Part shown: positions 1 to 8,889 of the stretch, piece after piece | How positions within the stretch are numbered: the stretch's first letter is position 1 | How the letters are laid out: the number at the start of each line of letters is the position of its first letter | Assembly (NCBI GenBank): GCA_963816065.1 | Contig: CAWFJG010000015.1 | Coordinates: forward strand, 1-64,000 | Reading direction: 5' to 3' | From: Roseiarcus sp963816065 | GTDB taxonomy: Bacteria > Pseudomonadota > Alphaproteobacteria > Rhizobiales > Beijerinckiaceae | Length of the DNA: 64,000 bases | The notes under the pieces: generated by a model | What the model was told of the DNA's origin: nothing | The model's database searches: none | The model's input: the letters and a program-made list of their open reading frames with translations, nothing else | Position numbers and translations under genes: made by a program

Positions 1-386
1 CCAAAACCAGATGGACAACGGCGTGCGGCTGCGCTCCATGACCGTGCCGACAGTCAGTCCTGTCTGGCTGCGGCATTTCCGGCATGTCAGCACGCCCGGG
101 CGGCTCGCAATGCGGAACGGTTCGCCGCGAGCCTCGCAGCGCGGGCAGACGAAGGCCTGCGCTCCCAGCGCGCCTGTTCGAGATACGAAGCGCACGCCGC
201 ATCATCCGGGAAAGCCCGCCCAAACTCCGGCAGCGACCGTGGAAATGGCAGCGCCGCGCGCTGCTGCCCCCGACGTCCATCACGACGGCCGTTTCTCCAG
301 TCATTTCCCCGTCCAGCCTCACGCACGCCCTTCGCGCAAAGGGGAACCGCCAGTTGGCTGGGGGCCTCACCCGCGAGTGTCGCCAC
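1..386 (-). pseudogene. IS1595-family transposase, N-terminal part, frameshifted and cut by the window edge
   Basis: Read on the minus strand from about 386, the protein has the typical opening of IS1595-type transposases (FGRAFPDDAACASYLEQARW), followed by a zinc-ribbon region. Near position 160 the frame changes. The continuation in the next frame reads FVCPRCEAR, then CRKCRSQTGLTVGTVM and RTPLSIWFW up to the window edge. The two CxxC pairs fit the zinc ribbon of this family. The DDE-like catalytic part would lie outside the window. The single indel either inactivates the element or is a read error. The frameshift was placed by comparing frames by eye. Confidence 0.7.
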
Positions 387-437
387 ATCTAGATTTAGTG
401 GGTGTATGTGTCAACCGGATAGGCATGGTTCAAACCA

Positions 438-2080
438 GGCTCTGACTTAAAATCGGTGAAATCTCAGATTTAGCTCGGCTTCATTTCTGATTCGGAGCCA
501 AGCCATGTTTTCATTCGACTTTTCGCGCCTCGTTCCGGCGGGCCTCTCCGTTGACGGCGTCGAGGATGGCGGGGCCGGCGTGATCATCCGCGCTCATCGA
601 GAATTGGCTTGGGGCAGATGTCCGGATTGCGGAACATGGAGTGCGCGGGTTCATAGTCGATACATGCGCAAAGTGGACGACTTGCCGATCGGTGGTCGAC
701 GCGTTCGCCTCATCGTCCACGCCCATCGGTACTTTTGCGATGCGTCATCCTGTCCCCGATGCACGTTCGCGGAGCGCTTGGATGGGGCCGTTGCGCCGAA
801 GGCGCGCAGAACCGGACGGCTTGACGAGATCGTATTCTGCCTGGCCATTGCGCTCGGCGGCCGACCCGCCGCCGCTCTGGCCAAGCGCATCGAGATCAAG
901 GTCAGCAACGATACATTGCTGCGCGCAGTCCGGCGCCGCGGTCAGACCCAGCCGTCGCCCCCATCCGTGATCGGCATCGACGATTGGGCTTGGCGACGCA
1001 ATTTTCGCTACGGCACGCTGATTTGCGATCTCGAGCGCCACAAGACGATCGCGCTGTTGCCGGACCGAGAACCCGCGACAGCGGAAGCGTGGTTGAGACA
1101 CTGGCCCGATATCGCGGTCATCGCGCGCGATCGCGGCGGCGCCTACGCGCTGGCGGCGCAAAGGGCGCTGCCCAACGCCCTCCAAGTCGCCGATCGCTGG
1201 CATCTCATGGAGAATGCAAGCGCGGCTTTCCTGGACGCCGTCCGCAAGTCGATGCGTCCAATCCGGGCGGCCCTCGGCGCGGCGACCGTCGACCCCGCGT
1301 TGCTGACCGCCTCCGAGCGTCTCCAGTACGAAGGCTATCTGCGCCGCGAGGAGACCAACGCTTCGATCCTGGCGATGGCGGCGGACGGCGCGTCGATCAA
1401 GGAAATCCGGCGCAAGACCGGATACAGTCGCAAGCTCATTCGCGCAGTCCTGCGCGGTCAGAGATCAGATATTTTCCGAACTCGGCAAAGCTCGCTGGAG
1501 CCTTGGCTTCCATGGCTGGACGAGCAATGGGCGGCCGGTCGGCGGAACGGCTCCGAGCTCTGGCGCGATCTCAAGCAACGCGGCTTTCGCGGATGCCTCC
1601 GGGTCGTGGGCGAATGGGCCGGGCGGCGACGGAGGGCGGAAAAAGCGGAATCGGCTGTCGGTCATGCGCCGTCAGCTCGAACAATCGCGCGTTTGCTGAC
1701 AACGGGCCGCGATGATCTGACGAAGGCGGAAACCGTCACCGTCGCCGCAATCGAGAGCGGCGTCACACTCCTCGTCGAGGCGCGCGACCTCATCGCGGGA
1801 TTCCAGGACATGATCCGACGCAAGACGACAACCGAACTCGACGCTTGGCTCGATCGCGCCAAAGGCGGTCTCGTCGCCGCGTTCGCGAATGGCCTGACGA
1901 AAGACAAAGCCGCCGTCACCGCCGCGATCGCGTCGCCGTGGTCCAATGGGCAGACCGAGGGGCAAATCTGCAAACTGAAGCTCGTCAAGCGCCAGATGTA
2001 CGGGCGCGGCAAAATCGACCTGCTCCAAGCGCGCGTCATCGGCCTCGCATGATGAGATTCACGGAAAATGCGTCAGAGCC
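438..2080 (+). mobile_element. ISL3-family insertion sequence
   Basis: One transposase gene is bounded by imperfect terminal inverted repeats. The left end begins GGCTCTGAC at 438 and continues towards GTGAAATCTCA. The right end is the reverse complement, finishing GTCAGAGCC at 2080 and preceded by TGAGATTCAC. The element is about 1.64 kb. Flanking sequences (CAAACCA on the left, CAAAACA on the right) are similar but not an exact 8-bp target duplication, so the insertion is either old or has lost its clean duplication. It lies immediately downstream of lsrK. Confidence 0.8.
505..2052 (+). CDS. ISL3-family transposase
   Basis: This 515-residue protein matches ISL3 transposases along its length. 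An N-terminal zinc-binding region carries CPDCGTW near residue 38 and a second Cys pair in the CDASSCPRC segment. The catalytic DDE domain starts at GIDDWAWRR near residue 157, and the C-terminus ends GRGKIDLLQARVIGLA as in full-length members. The length is normal for the family and the frame is open throughout, so the enzyme may be active. It catalyses cut-and-paste transposition of the surrounding element. The start ATG at 505 lies 67 bases inside the left inverted repeat. Confidence 0.9.
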   Translation: MFSFDFSRLVPAGLSVDGVEDGGAGVIIRAHRELAWGRCPDCGTWSARVHSRYMRKVDDLPIGGRRVRLIVHAHRYFCDASSCPRCTFAERLDGAVAPKARRTGRLDEIVFCLAIALGGRPAAALAKRIEIKVSNDTLLRAVRRRGQTQPSPPSVIGIDDWAWRRNFRYGTLICDLERHKTIALLPDREPATAEAWLRHWPDIAVIARDRGGAYALAAQRALPNALQVADRWHLMENASAAFLDAVRKSMRPIRAALGAATVDPALLTASERLQYEGYLRREETNASILAMAADGASIKEIRRKTGYSRKLIRAVLRGQRSDIFRTRQSSLEPWLPWLDEQWAAGRRNGSELWRDLKQRGFRGCLRVVGEWAGRRRRAEKAESAVGHAPSARTIARLLTTGRDDLTKAETVTVAAIESGVTLLVEARDLIAGFQDMIRRKTTTELDAWLDRAKGGLVAAFANGLTKDKAAVTAAIASPWSNGQTEGQICKLKLVKRQMYGRGKIDLLQARVIGLA

Positions 2081-2252
2081 CAAAACAAGCGCCTGGCGCC
2101 CGGCCGGGGACGGCGCAGATGGGCCTGAGGCGGGTCCACCAGGCTGGGCCTGTGGACCCCGTTCGTTCATTGCGGCGCCGGCGGCCCCCGCCTTTCGGCG
2201 GAGCAGAGAGGTCGATTCCCGTGCGACCCAGGAGAGGGCGTCGAGCGGCGAG

Positions 2253-3826
2253 TCAAGTCTCCAAGGCGCCCGGAGCGCTCCAGAGCGGCGTGGTGATCTT
2301 GCGGTCGACCAGCGACTTCTGGACCGAATATGCCGCCAACCATCGCTCCTTGGCCTCGTCGTAGGTGGACCGATGCGCGGGATTGGCTCGACATCCCGCT
2401 CCCAGCGGACCAGGGCGTCGGCCGCTTCAGCGAAGTCGGCGAATTGGCCGAGTCCCACGGAGGCCACCGCGGCGCCGCCGAGCGCTGTGGCTTCGCGAAC
2501 CTTTGGAATGCGAATGCGACGGCCGGTGACGTCGGCGAGGATTTGCGGCCATAGTCTTCCCTTGGAGGCGCCGCCGGCGAATATGATCGGCGCCGAAGAA
2601 TTGGCGGCGGCGAACTCGCGCACCCGCTCCATGTTGATCTGGGACACGATCGCCGCGTTCTCCTGCATGGCGCGAAACAGAACCCCCTTGCTGGCGCGCT
2701 CCGGATCGAGGCTGAGGTTCAGAAACGACGGCGCCGCGTGATACCAACGGCTGAAGTCCATGGCGTCGGAAAAGATCGGAATGACGCCGTGAGCGCCCGC
2801 CGGCGCGGCGGCGGACTGCTCCTCCATCAAGTCGTAGGGGTCGCGGCCGGTCGCATCGGCGAGACGCTTCTCCTCTGCGCAGAATGCGTCGCGGAACCAA
2901 CGCGCCGAAAGGCCGACGAAGAAGGTGATGCACTCCGCGTGGTTGAGGCCGCGGATCGCCGCCGGATTGATGCGCACCCGCATCTGCGGGTCGACGCGAT
3001 CCGCCGGGATGTTGATGACCTGCTGCCAGAACGTGCCGCCGAGCACGGCGGCGTCCCCGGGGCGCACGACGCCGATGCCCACCGCGCCGAGTTGCGCGTC
3101 GCCCCCGCCCGCGATCACCGCCGTTCCGGCGCCGAGCCCGGTTTCGCGCGCCGCCGCGGCTGTGACCGCGCCGAGGGGCGCGCCCGGCTCGACGACGCGC
3201 GGGAACATGCTGCGATCGAGGCCGGCGCGCTCGATCAGCCGATCCGACCAATCGCGGGTCCGGAATGCGAGCAGGCCGCTCGTTCCGCCATTGGTCGGCT
3301 CGACGACGATCTCTCCCGTCAGGCGCGCCGTAACCCAGTCGTTGAGCATCGAGACGGCGCGCACCCGCTCGAAGATCTCCGGTCGATGCTTTCGCACCCA
3401 GTTCAAGCGGGGCAGCGCGCCGAGCGCGAAGGTCTGGCCGGTCTCCTCGTAGAACTCGCGCTCGAGCCCACTCGCCTGCGCCTTGAGCTCGCGGACTTCC
3501 GCCTCGGCGCGGCTGTCGACGTTGGCGCAGGCCCAGACCTCCTTGCCGCCGCCGTCGTAAAGCACGATGCCCTCGCGCATGCTGGTCGAGGTCACGGCCC
3601 GGATCCGGTCGCCTGAGACGTTCGCCTCCTTCAACGCCTTGGCGATGCAGCGGCCCACCCGAGGCCAGTTGGCGTCGGTGTCGAACGACATGGAGCCGGG
3701 GACGCCCGGCTCCGCGACATGGGTCCATTCCTCCTGGCCGACGCCGAGCTGGCGCCCTCCGGCATCGAATACGACGGCCCGGACGCTGCCGGTTCCGGCG
3801 TCGATCACCAACAGATCGTCGCTCAA
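2253..3826 (-). CDS. lsrK: Autoinducer-2 kinase LsrK (FGGY family), frameshifted near its C-terminus
   Basis: LsrK phosphorylates imported AI-2 in the cytoplasm, which traps it and produces the ligand that releases LsrR. The protein has the FGGY phosphate-binding DAGTGS at residues 9-14, the catalytic-base motif GGGDAQ with Asp243, and GGASKGRLWPQI followed by REATALGGA near the end. As read, the frame slips after WERDVEP near 2388. Restoring one A in the CCAAT stretch gives EPNPAHRSTYDEAKERW and an LsrK-like ending PLWSAPGALET with a stop at 2253. Without that base the frame runs on into the ISL3 element to 2036. The start overlaps the lsrR stop by four bases, so the two are co-transcribed. 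The indel may be real or a homopolymer read error. Confidence 0.88.
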
Positions 3827-4824
3827 CTCGCCCTCCCCAGGATCTCCCCGGCCGTCGTCTCGTCGGTCACGAGGATGTTGATCAGCCCGCCGCGCAACGC
3901 GCCGAGGATCGGCTCGATCTTCTCGGCGCCGGCGGCGGCGCCGACGATGTTCGGGATGCTCTTGAGTTCATCCGGACGGACGGCGACGACGAGGTCGTGC
4001 AGGTCGAGGGAAAGCACTTGACCCTCGCGGTCGTAGAAGTAGCCGAAGATGTCGCCGACCGCGCCCATCCGGGCGAAAAGGTCGATCTCGGCGGCCGTGC
4101 AGTAGCCGTCGTGAACCATCGTGGCGCTGCGCGTGGTGGCGCCGATCCCGACAACCGCGAACCTCGCGGTCAGCGCCATCGACAGGGCATTGCGCACGTA
4201 AGGCTCCTTGAAGAGCATCCGCGCGGATTCCGGCGTCGAGACGCGCAGCGGCGTCGGGATCAGATGCACCTCGCCTCCCATGCCGTTGACGCCGACGCCG
4301 GCGACATAGGAGGAGACCCCTCCGGTCAAACTGACGAGCGTTATCTCGCGCTTGACGAGGATCGGCGAGAGGGCGCGCAGGGCCGCGTTGACCGCCCGGC
4401 CAAAGCCGATCGCCAGAAGATCGTGCGGCTGGAGTTGCTGCGCAAGGAACTTGGCGGCCGCGCGGCCGATCCGTAGATCGGCGCGCGCTTCCGGGTACTC
4501 CGGGATCACCCGTGCGTCGGCGAGGCCAAAACGCTTGACGAGTTGCTCCTGCAACCGCAGGCAGCCTTCGTAACGGGAGTTGATGTGGACCTCGATGAGC
4601 CCGGTCTGACGGCCCCGATCGAGCAGACGCGACACCTTGACGCGCGAGAGGCCCAACCGGTCGGCGATATCGCCCTGTCTCAGCCCGTCATTGTAGTAGT
4701 ACCACGCGACGCGCGCGACCAACTCCTCGCTGTCGGCTGACGGGTCCGTCCAATCCTCGTCCTCGTCGACCATCACGCCCTTCAACGAAGCCTGTGTCAT
4801 CGGCAGCGACGCACAAAAGTTCAT
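3823..4824 (-). CDS. lsrR: AI-2 responsive transcriptional regulator LsrR (SorC/DeoR type)
   Basis: LsrR is the repressor of lsr genes and is released by phospho-AI-2. The 333-residue protein has an N-terminal helix-turn-helix at about residues 49-72 (GDIADRLGLSRVKVSRLL) and a sugar-phosphate-binding SorC domain after it. It aligns with Escherichia coli LsrR along the whole length, for example VARVAWYYYNDGL, INSRYEGCL and GAVGDIFGYF. The first 15-20 residues are not typical, so Met9 or Met18 could be the true start. It is the first gene of the minus-strand lsrRK unit and faces lsrG across about 470 bases that must hold both promoters. Confidence 0.92.
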   Translation of the reverse strand: MNFCASLPMTQASLKGVMVDEDEDWTDPSADSEELVARVAWYYYNDGLRQGDIADRLGLSRVKVSRLLDRGRQTGLIEVHINSRYEGCLRLQEQLVKRFGLADARVIPEYPEARADLRIGRAAAKFLAQQLQPHDLLAIGFGRAVNAALRALSPILVKREITLVSLTGGVSSYVAGVGVNGMGGEVHLIPTPLRVSTPESARMLFKEPYVRNALSMALTARFAVVGIGATTRSATMVHDGYCTAAEIDLFARMGAVGDIFGYFYDREGQVLSLDLHDLVVAVRPDELKSIPNIVGAAAGAEKIEPILGALRGGLINILVTDETTAGEILGRAS

Positions 4825-5297
4825 ATGCTGTGCAAATAGTCGCCCTGCGACGCCACGGCGTCAAGATGCATTCTCACTGCGAAACGCATCTGGACCGATG
4901 TTCGGCGGAGGACGAAACTCGGTCGGCTCCGTCGGCCGCCTGTGTCGAAGCGTCGACCTGGCAGCGGCTAAAAGTCGCAGAGACGCCGAAGTCTCCCGGC
5001 CGACGCGGAACCGTGCGGCCGCGGGCAGGAACCGGTCCGAACTGAAAGGAAGGTCCGGGCGGGGCGAGAGCATCAGAGCGCGACAAGTCGCCAACGCCTT
5101 GAAGCGCATCATGATGGCCCTAGTCTCCGCGTCGATCCGTCGGCCCATGCGGCGACCTGCAATCCTCTCCCGAACGGAATGCCGAGACCGCTCGGCGCGC
5201 CAGCGGTTCGGGATCTCCTCACGGAAAACGCCAGCCAATTGACACAGATGAACTTTTGATCAATAGTTGAAAAAATGATCAAATGCGGGGCGAGGAT
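4825..5297. promoter_or_regulatory. lsrR-lsrG divergent control region
   Basis: This gap of about 470 bases separates the two divergent lsr units and shows no convincing gene. The clearest signals are at its right end, next to lsrG (separate entry). The lsrR side must hold a minus-strand promoter, but I do not see a clear consensus there. The reading frames that cross the gap look like no known protein. Confidence 0.5.
5239..5283 (+). promoter_or_regulatory. Promoter of the lsrG-F operon with a candidate LsrR operator
   Basis: TTGACA (5239-5244), a 17-base spacer and AATAGT (5262-5267) form a good sigma-70 promoter. A perfect inverted repeat, TTTGATCA (5255-5262) and TGATCAAA (5276-5283) with a 13-base spacer, begins inside the spacer and crosses the -10 box. 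A protein bound here would block RNA polymerase, which suits repression by LsrR. The assignment to LsrR is inferred from position. Confidence 0.6.
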
Positions 5298-5609
5298 ATG
5301 TTGGTTCAGTTCGTGCATATCCGGATCAAGCCAGACAAGGTCAGCGAGTTCCTCGACGTCTTCCGCATCAATTTCGAAGGCACGAGCCGCGAGCCCGGCA
5401 ATGTCCGGTTCGACGTTCTCCAGGACCCGAACGACGACACGCATTTCGTGATCTACGAAATGTTCGAGTCCGAGGCGGCGGTGGACGAACATCGCAAGAC
5501 CCCGCACTACAAGAAAACGGTCGCCAAACTGGACCCTCTGATGCAGGGGCCGCGCACCAAGGACTTCTACCGCCTGCTCCTTGCGAAAGGGCAGGAGCAC
5601 GCGGCATGA
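5298..5609 (+). CDS. lsrG: Phospho-AI-2 isomerase LsrG (ABM-fold monooxygenase-like)
   Basis: LsrG isomerises phosphorylated DPD so that LsrF can degrade it. The short protein (about 103 residues) is a single ABM-fold domain and aligns with enteric LsrG, including VQFVHIRIKPDKVSEFLD, SREPGNVRFDVLQD and HFVIYEMFESEAAVDEH. An ATG at 5283 is also possible, but 5298 is preferred because GGGGCGAGG lies just in front of it and the family begins MLVQ or similar. It is the first gene of the plus-strand operon and overlaps lsrE by four bases. In enteric bacteria lsrG is near the end of the operon, so the order here differs. Confidence 0.9.
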   Translation: MLVQFVHIRIKPDKVSEFLDVFRINFEGTSREPGNVRFDVLQDPNDDTHFVIYEMFESEAAVDEHRKTPHYKKTVAKLDPLMQGPRTKDFYRLLLAKGQEHAA

Positions 5610-6329
5610 CCGACGAACCGGGCCCGCTCGGCGCACTGTCCGGGCTGAGCCTCGGAGTGTTCGCGGCCGACCTCGGCCGGTTGCGAGAGGCGGCTCGTCA
5701 AGCTGCCGCATGGGGCGCAGCGGCGCTGCATTTCGACGTGATGGACGGCGTCTTCACGCCGGCGATCACAGGCGGCCCCGGCTTCGTCGCGGCGCTCGAC
5801 GTCGGCTCGCCGCGGGACGTGCATCTCATGGTCGATGCGCCGAGCCGGAAAATCGCCGCGTTCGCCGAAGCCGGCGCCGACATCATTTCCGTTCACGCAG
5901 AGGCGCCCGACGCGCTTGAGGCGATGGGCCGGGTTCGTGAAGCTTCGGTCAGACTCGGCCGCCCGATCCTGGCGGGTCTCGGGTTGATGCCGGACACCAG
6001 CGTCGAATTCGATCTCGGACCTCCTCGCGCCTGCGCCCGATGTGATCCTGGTTCTCGCGGTCGACCCGCGCAAGAAGGCCCCGCCGGTCGTCGACCTCGC
6101 CCTTGCAAAGCTCGCCGCTCTCAAGGAGCTTCCCTGGAAGGCCGCGCCGCGGTTCGTCTTCGACGGGGCGGTCACGCTCTCCACAATCGAGGCGGTCGCG
6201 GCCGCCGCGCCCGACCTGATCGTCAGCGGCAGCGCGGTGTTCGCGGCGCCTGATCCTCCGGCGGCGTTCGCGCGCCTCGCGGCGGCGCTTCAAGCCGCCG
6301 CGGCGGCCCGTTCGAGAACGGGGCGCTGA
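5606..6329 (+). CDS. lsrE: LsrE-like protein, ribulose-phosphate 3-epimerase family, one frameshift
   Basis: This is a TIM-barrel protein of the ribulose-phosphate 3-epimerase family, with the signatures LHFDVMDGVFTPAITGGP and DVHLMVD. Salmonella has an epimerase-like gene, lsrE, at the end of its lsr operon, and the position of this gene makes it the likely counterpart. Its substrate is not established. The frame breaks near 6010-6020: VEFDLGPPRA is followed in the next frame by DLLAPAPDVILVLAVDPRKK and by a normal ending with FDGAVTLSTIE and IVSGSAVF. Removing one T at GAATTC restores the frame. The stop is three bases before lsrA, so translation is probably coupled. Confidence 0.78.
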
Positions 6330-6331
6330 CC

Positions 6332-7855
6332 ATGGCCGAGCGTTCCGAGGAACCCGGTCGGGAGGTCGTCGCAGCGCTGCGCGACATCTGGAAAGTGTTC
6401 GCCGGCGTTCCGGTTCTCAAGGGGATCGACTTTGCGCTCCGCGCGGGCGAGATCCATGCGCTGCTCGGCGGCAACGGCTCGGGCAAGTCGACGACCGTCA
6501 AGATCCTGTGCGGCGTCTATCAGCCGACCGCTGGCGCGATCGAGATGCAGGGGCGCTCGGTCAGCTTCGACAAGCCGTCCGACGCTCATCGCCACGGCGT
6601 GTACATGGTGCCTCAGGAGCCGCACATCTTCCCCCACCTGACGGTCGAGGAGAACCTGCTGCTAGGGGACGGCATCGATCCCGACGGCGCCGCCGAGAAG
6701 GCGAGACGGCTCGCCCGGGAAAGCGGCTTCGAGGGCGACTTCTCCAGCGCCGGGGGATTCCTCAGCATCGCCAATCAGCAGCTCGTCGAGATCCTTCGCG
6801 GCCTCATGCGCGACGCCCGGCTGCTGATCTTCGACGAGCCGACCTCGGCCCTGACCGTTCGCGAGGTCGAGAGCCTGTTCCAGCACATGCAACGCCTGAA
6901 GCAGCGCGGCATCGCCATACTGTTCATCTCGCACCGGCTCAACGAGGTGCTGGAGATCTCCGATCGGGTCAGCGTGCTCCGAGACGGCGCCTTCGTCCTC
7001 CGCGCCGCAACTGAGACGTTGACCGCCGAAAAGCTGGTGGAGGCGATGCTGCCGGCCGCGGCCTCCTCGGGCGTGGCAAAGCCGGGCGCTTCGCGGTCCA
7101 AGTCCCAGGTCCGGCAGGCGGGCGCGCCGGTGCTCGACGTGCGCGGCCTGACTGGCGACATGTTCCAGGAGATCAGCTTCAAAGTCTGGCCGGGCGAGGT
7201 CGTCGGGGTCGCCGGGTTGGTCGGCGCCGGGCGCACCGAGCTCGCCGAAGCGATCGTCGGCCTCGACAACAACGTGCAGGGCGATGTGATCCTTGCCGGC
7301 GCGCCCATCAACAACCGCAGCCCGCGGTCATGCCAGGAGCGCGGCCTCAGCTACGTTCCGGAAGACCGCCACGCGCATGGCATCTTCCTCGAGTTGCCGC
7401 ACCCTGCAACCACGAGCGCGTCGGTGCTCCGCAAGCTCGGGCGCTTCTTCCTGTCCCAGAGCCGGGAGCGCTCGCTCTCCGACCGGTTCGTCGGGCAGCT
7501 CGACATCCGCACCTCGAGCCGCTCGCAGCTGTCGGGCCAGTTGTCCGGCGGCAATCAGCAGAAGATCGTCCTCTCCAAGACGCTCGCCGCGGACCCGAAG
7601 ATCATCATTCTCGATGAGCCCACCCGCGGCATCGACGCGCGGGCGCGTCAGGACGTCTATCGCATCATCCGCGAGCTGACCGAGCGGGGGGTCGCGGTGC
7701 TTCTCATCTCGTCCGAGCTCGGCGAAATTGCGGACCTGAGCGATCGAGTGCTGGTGATGTACCGCGGACGCTTGCAGGAGCTCTCCGGTCAGAACCTCGG
7801 ACTCGAGCGGATTTCGGCCGCGTCGTTCGGCCTCATGAGGGACGGCTCCGCATGA
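6332..7855 (+). CDS. lsrA: AI-2 ABC importer ATPase LsrA
   Basis: This is the cytoplasmic ATPase of the AI-2 importer. It is a 507-residue protein with two ABC domains, as in RbsA-type sugar importers. The first domain has Walker A GGNGSGKST at residues 46-54 and Walker B LLIFDEPTSAL. The second has the degenerate GLVGAGRTEL loop, the signature LSGGNQQK near residue 403 and IIILDEPTRGIDA. The length is normal. It overlaps lsrC by four bases (ATGA). Assignment to AI-2 rather than to a pentose rests on the neighbouring lsrB, lsrF, lsrG, lsrK and lsrR. Confidence 0.88.
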   Translation: MAERSEEPGREVVAALRDIWKVFAGVPVLKGIDFALRAGEIHALLGGNGSGKSTTVKILCGVYQPTAGAIEMQGRSVSFDKPSDAHRHGVYMVPQEPHIFPHLTVEENLLLGDGIDPDGAAEKARRLARESGFEGDFSSAGGFLSIANQQLVEILRGLMRDARLLIFDEPTSALTVREVESLFQHMQRLKQRGIAILFISHRLNEVLEISDRVSVLRDGAFVLRAATETLTAEKLVEAMLPAAASSGVAKPGASRSKSQVRQAGAPVLDVRGLTGDMFQEISFKVWPGEVVGVAGLVGAGRTELAEAIVGLDNNVQGDVILAGAPINNRSPRSCQERGLSYVPEDRHAHGIFLELPHPATTSASVLRKLGRFFLSQSRERSLSDRFVGQLDIRTSSRSQLSGQLSGGNQQKIVLSKTLAADPKIIILDEPTRGIDARARQDVYRIIRELTERGVAVLLISSELGEIADLSDRVLVMYRGRLQELSGQNLGLERISAASFGLMRDGSA

Positions 7856-8889
7856 TCCGGGTCCTGAAAAACAGAGAGGCCGTCGTCATCGCGCTGCTCG
7901 TCGCGCTGGTGCTGGCGATAGGCTTCTTAAGTCCCAATTTCCTGAAGCCGGCGACGCTGATCAACGTCGCCAATTCGAGCCTCGTACTGATGCTGATCGC
8001 AATAGGCGAGATGTTCGTCCTGCTGACGCGCGGCATCGACGTGTCGGTAGGCGCGATCACCGGCCTAAGCGCCGTGATTCTCGGCTCCGCGCTCAATTTC
8101 GGCTCGCCTTTGCCGCTGGCCGTCGTCCTGGCGCTGCTGACGGGTCTTGCCGCCGGCATGGCCAACGCCGTCGGTGTCACGCTCCTCCGGATTCCGCCGA
8201 TCATCATGACCCTCGGCACGCTGGGGGTGTACCGAGGGATCATGCTTCTCATCACCGGCGGCAGCTGGATCGAAACGATTCCCCAGAGCATCAAGTCGGT
8301 GGCCGGATGGCGCTTCCTCGAAGTTCCCTTCCTCGTCTGGGTGACAATCGCCATCGCCGTCGCCACGACGATGGCCCTGCGCGCGCTCAAACAGGCTCGC
8401 TACTTCTACGCTGTCGGCGACAACGAGGAGGGCGCCTATCTCCTCGGCATTCCGGTCAAGGCTACGATCTTCTCCGCCTATTGCCTCGCCGGGCTATTCG
8501 CCGGCGCGGCCTCGGTGGTCTTCGTCGCGCAGATCGGCTTCGTTCCGACGCAGACCGGCAACGGGCAGGAACTGAAGGCGATCGCCGCCTTGGTTCTCGG
8601 CGGAGTCAGCCTGTCCGGCGGCGTCGGCACGGTGGCGTCGGCCGTCGTTGGCGCGTTGTTCCTCACCGCCGTCGACAGCATGATGATCTTTCTCAAGGTT
8701 CCCGGGTTCTGGAACAATGCGGTCGGCGGGGCCATCCTTCTCTCCGTCGTGCTGGTCGACTACCGCATTCGCCGGACGGTCGAGGAGCAGCGGCGGCGCG
8801 CGCGCGCATCCGAGTTGAAGCGCTCCAGCGCCTCTCCCGTCAGCCAGGGCAAGGCCGCGACCGTAACGTCCATGGAGAAGGCCGGATGA
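7852..8889 (+). CDS. lsrC: AI-2 ABC importer permease LsrC
   Basis: This is one of two inner-membrane permeases of the AI-2 importer. The 345-residue protein has eight to ten hydrophobic segments, the family motif FVLLTRGIDVSVGAITGL after the third segment, and the cytoplasmic loop for coupling to the ATPase (ALKQARYFYAVGDNEEGAYL). The C-terminal 30 residues are basic and cytoplasmic. It overlaps both lsrA and lsrD by four bases, so the three genes form a translationally coupled block. Confidence 0.87.
   Translation: MIRVLKNREAVVIALLVALVLAIGFLSPNFLKPATLINVANSSLVLMLIAIGEMFVLLTRGIDVSVGAITGLSAVILGSALNFGSPLPLAVVLALLTGLAAGMANAVGVTLLRIPPIIMTLGTLGVYRGIMLLITGGSWIETIPQSIKSVAGWRFLEVPFLVWVTIAIAVATTMALRALKQARYFYAVGDNEEGAYLLGIPVKATIFSAYCLAGLFAGAASVVFVAQIGFVPTQTGNGQELKAIAALVLGGVSLSGGVGTVASAVVGALFLTAVDSMMIFLKVPGFWNNAVGGAILLSVVLVDYRIRRTVEEQRRRARASELKRSSASPVSQGKAATVTSMEKAG

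Noticed and set aside
2036..2252. C-terminal extension of LsrK into the ISL3 element
   Set aside because: The extension arises from a frame change near 2388. The native ending and stop lie in another frame at 2253.
2427..3728. Second long minus-strand frame over lsrK
   Set aside because: It is Arg-rich and without motifs, the usual shadow of a GC-rich gene in another frame. The same applies to long frames opposite the lsr, tad, hemN and murC genes.
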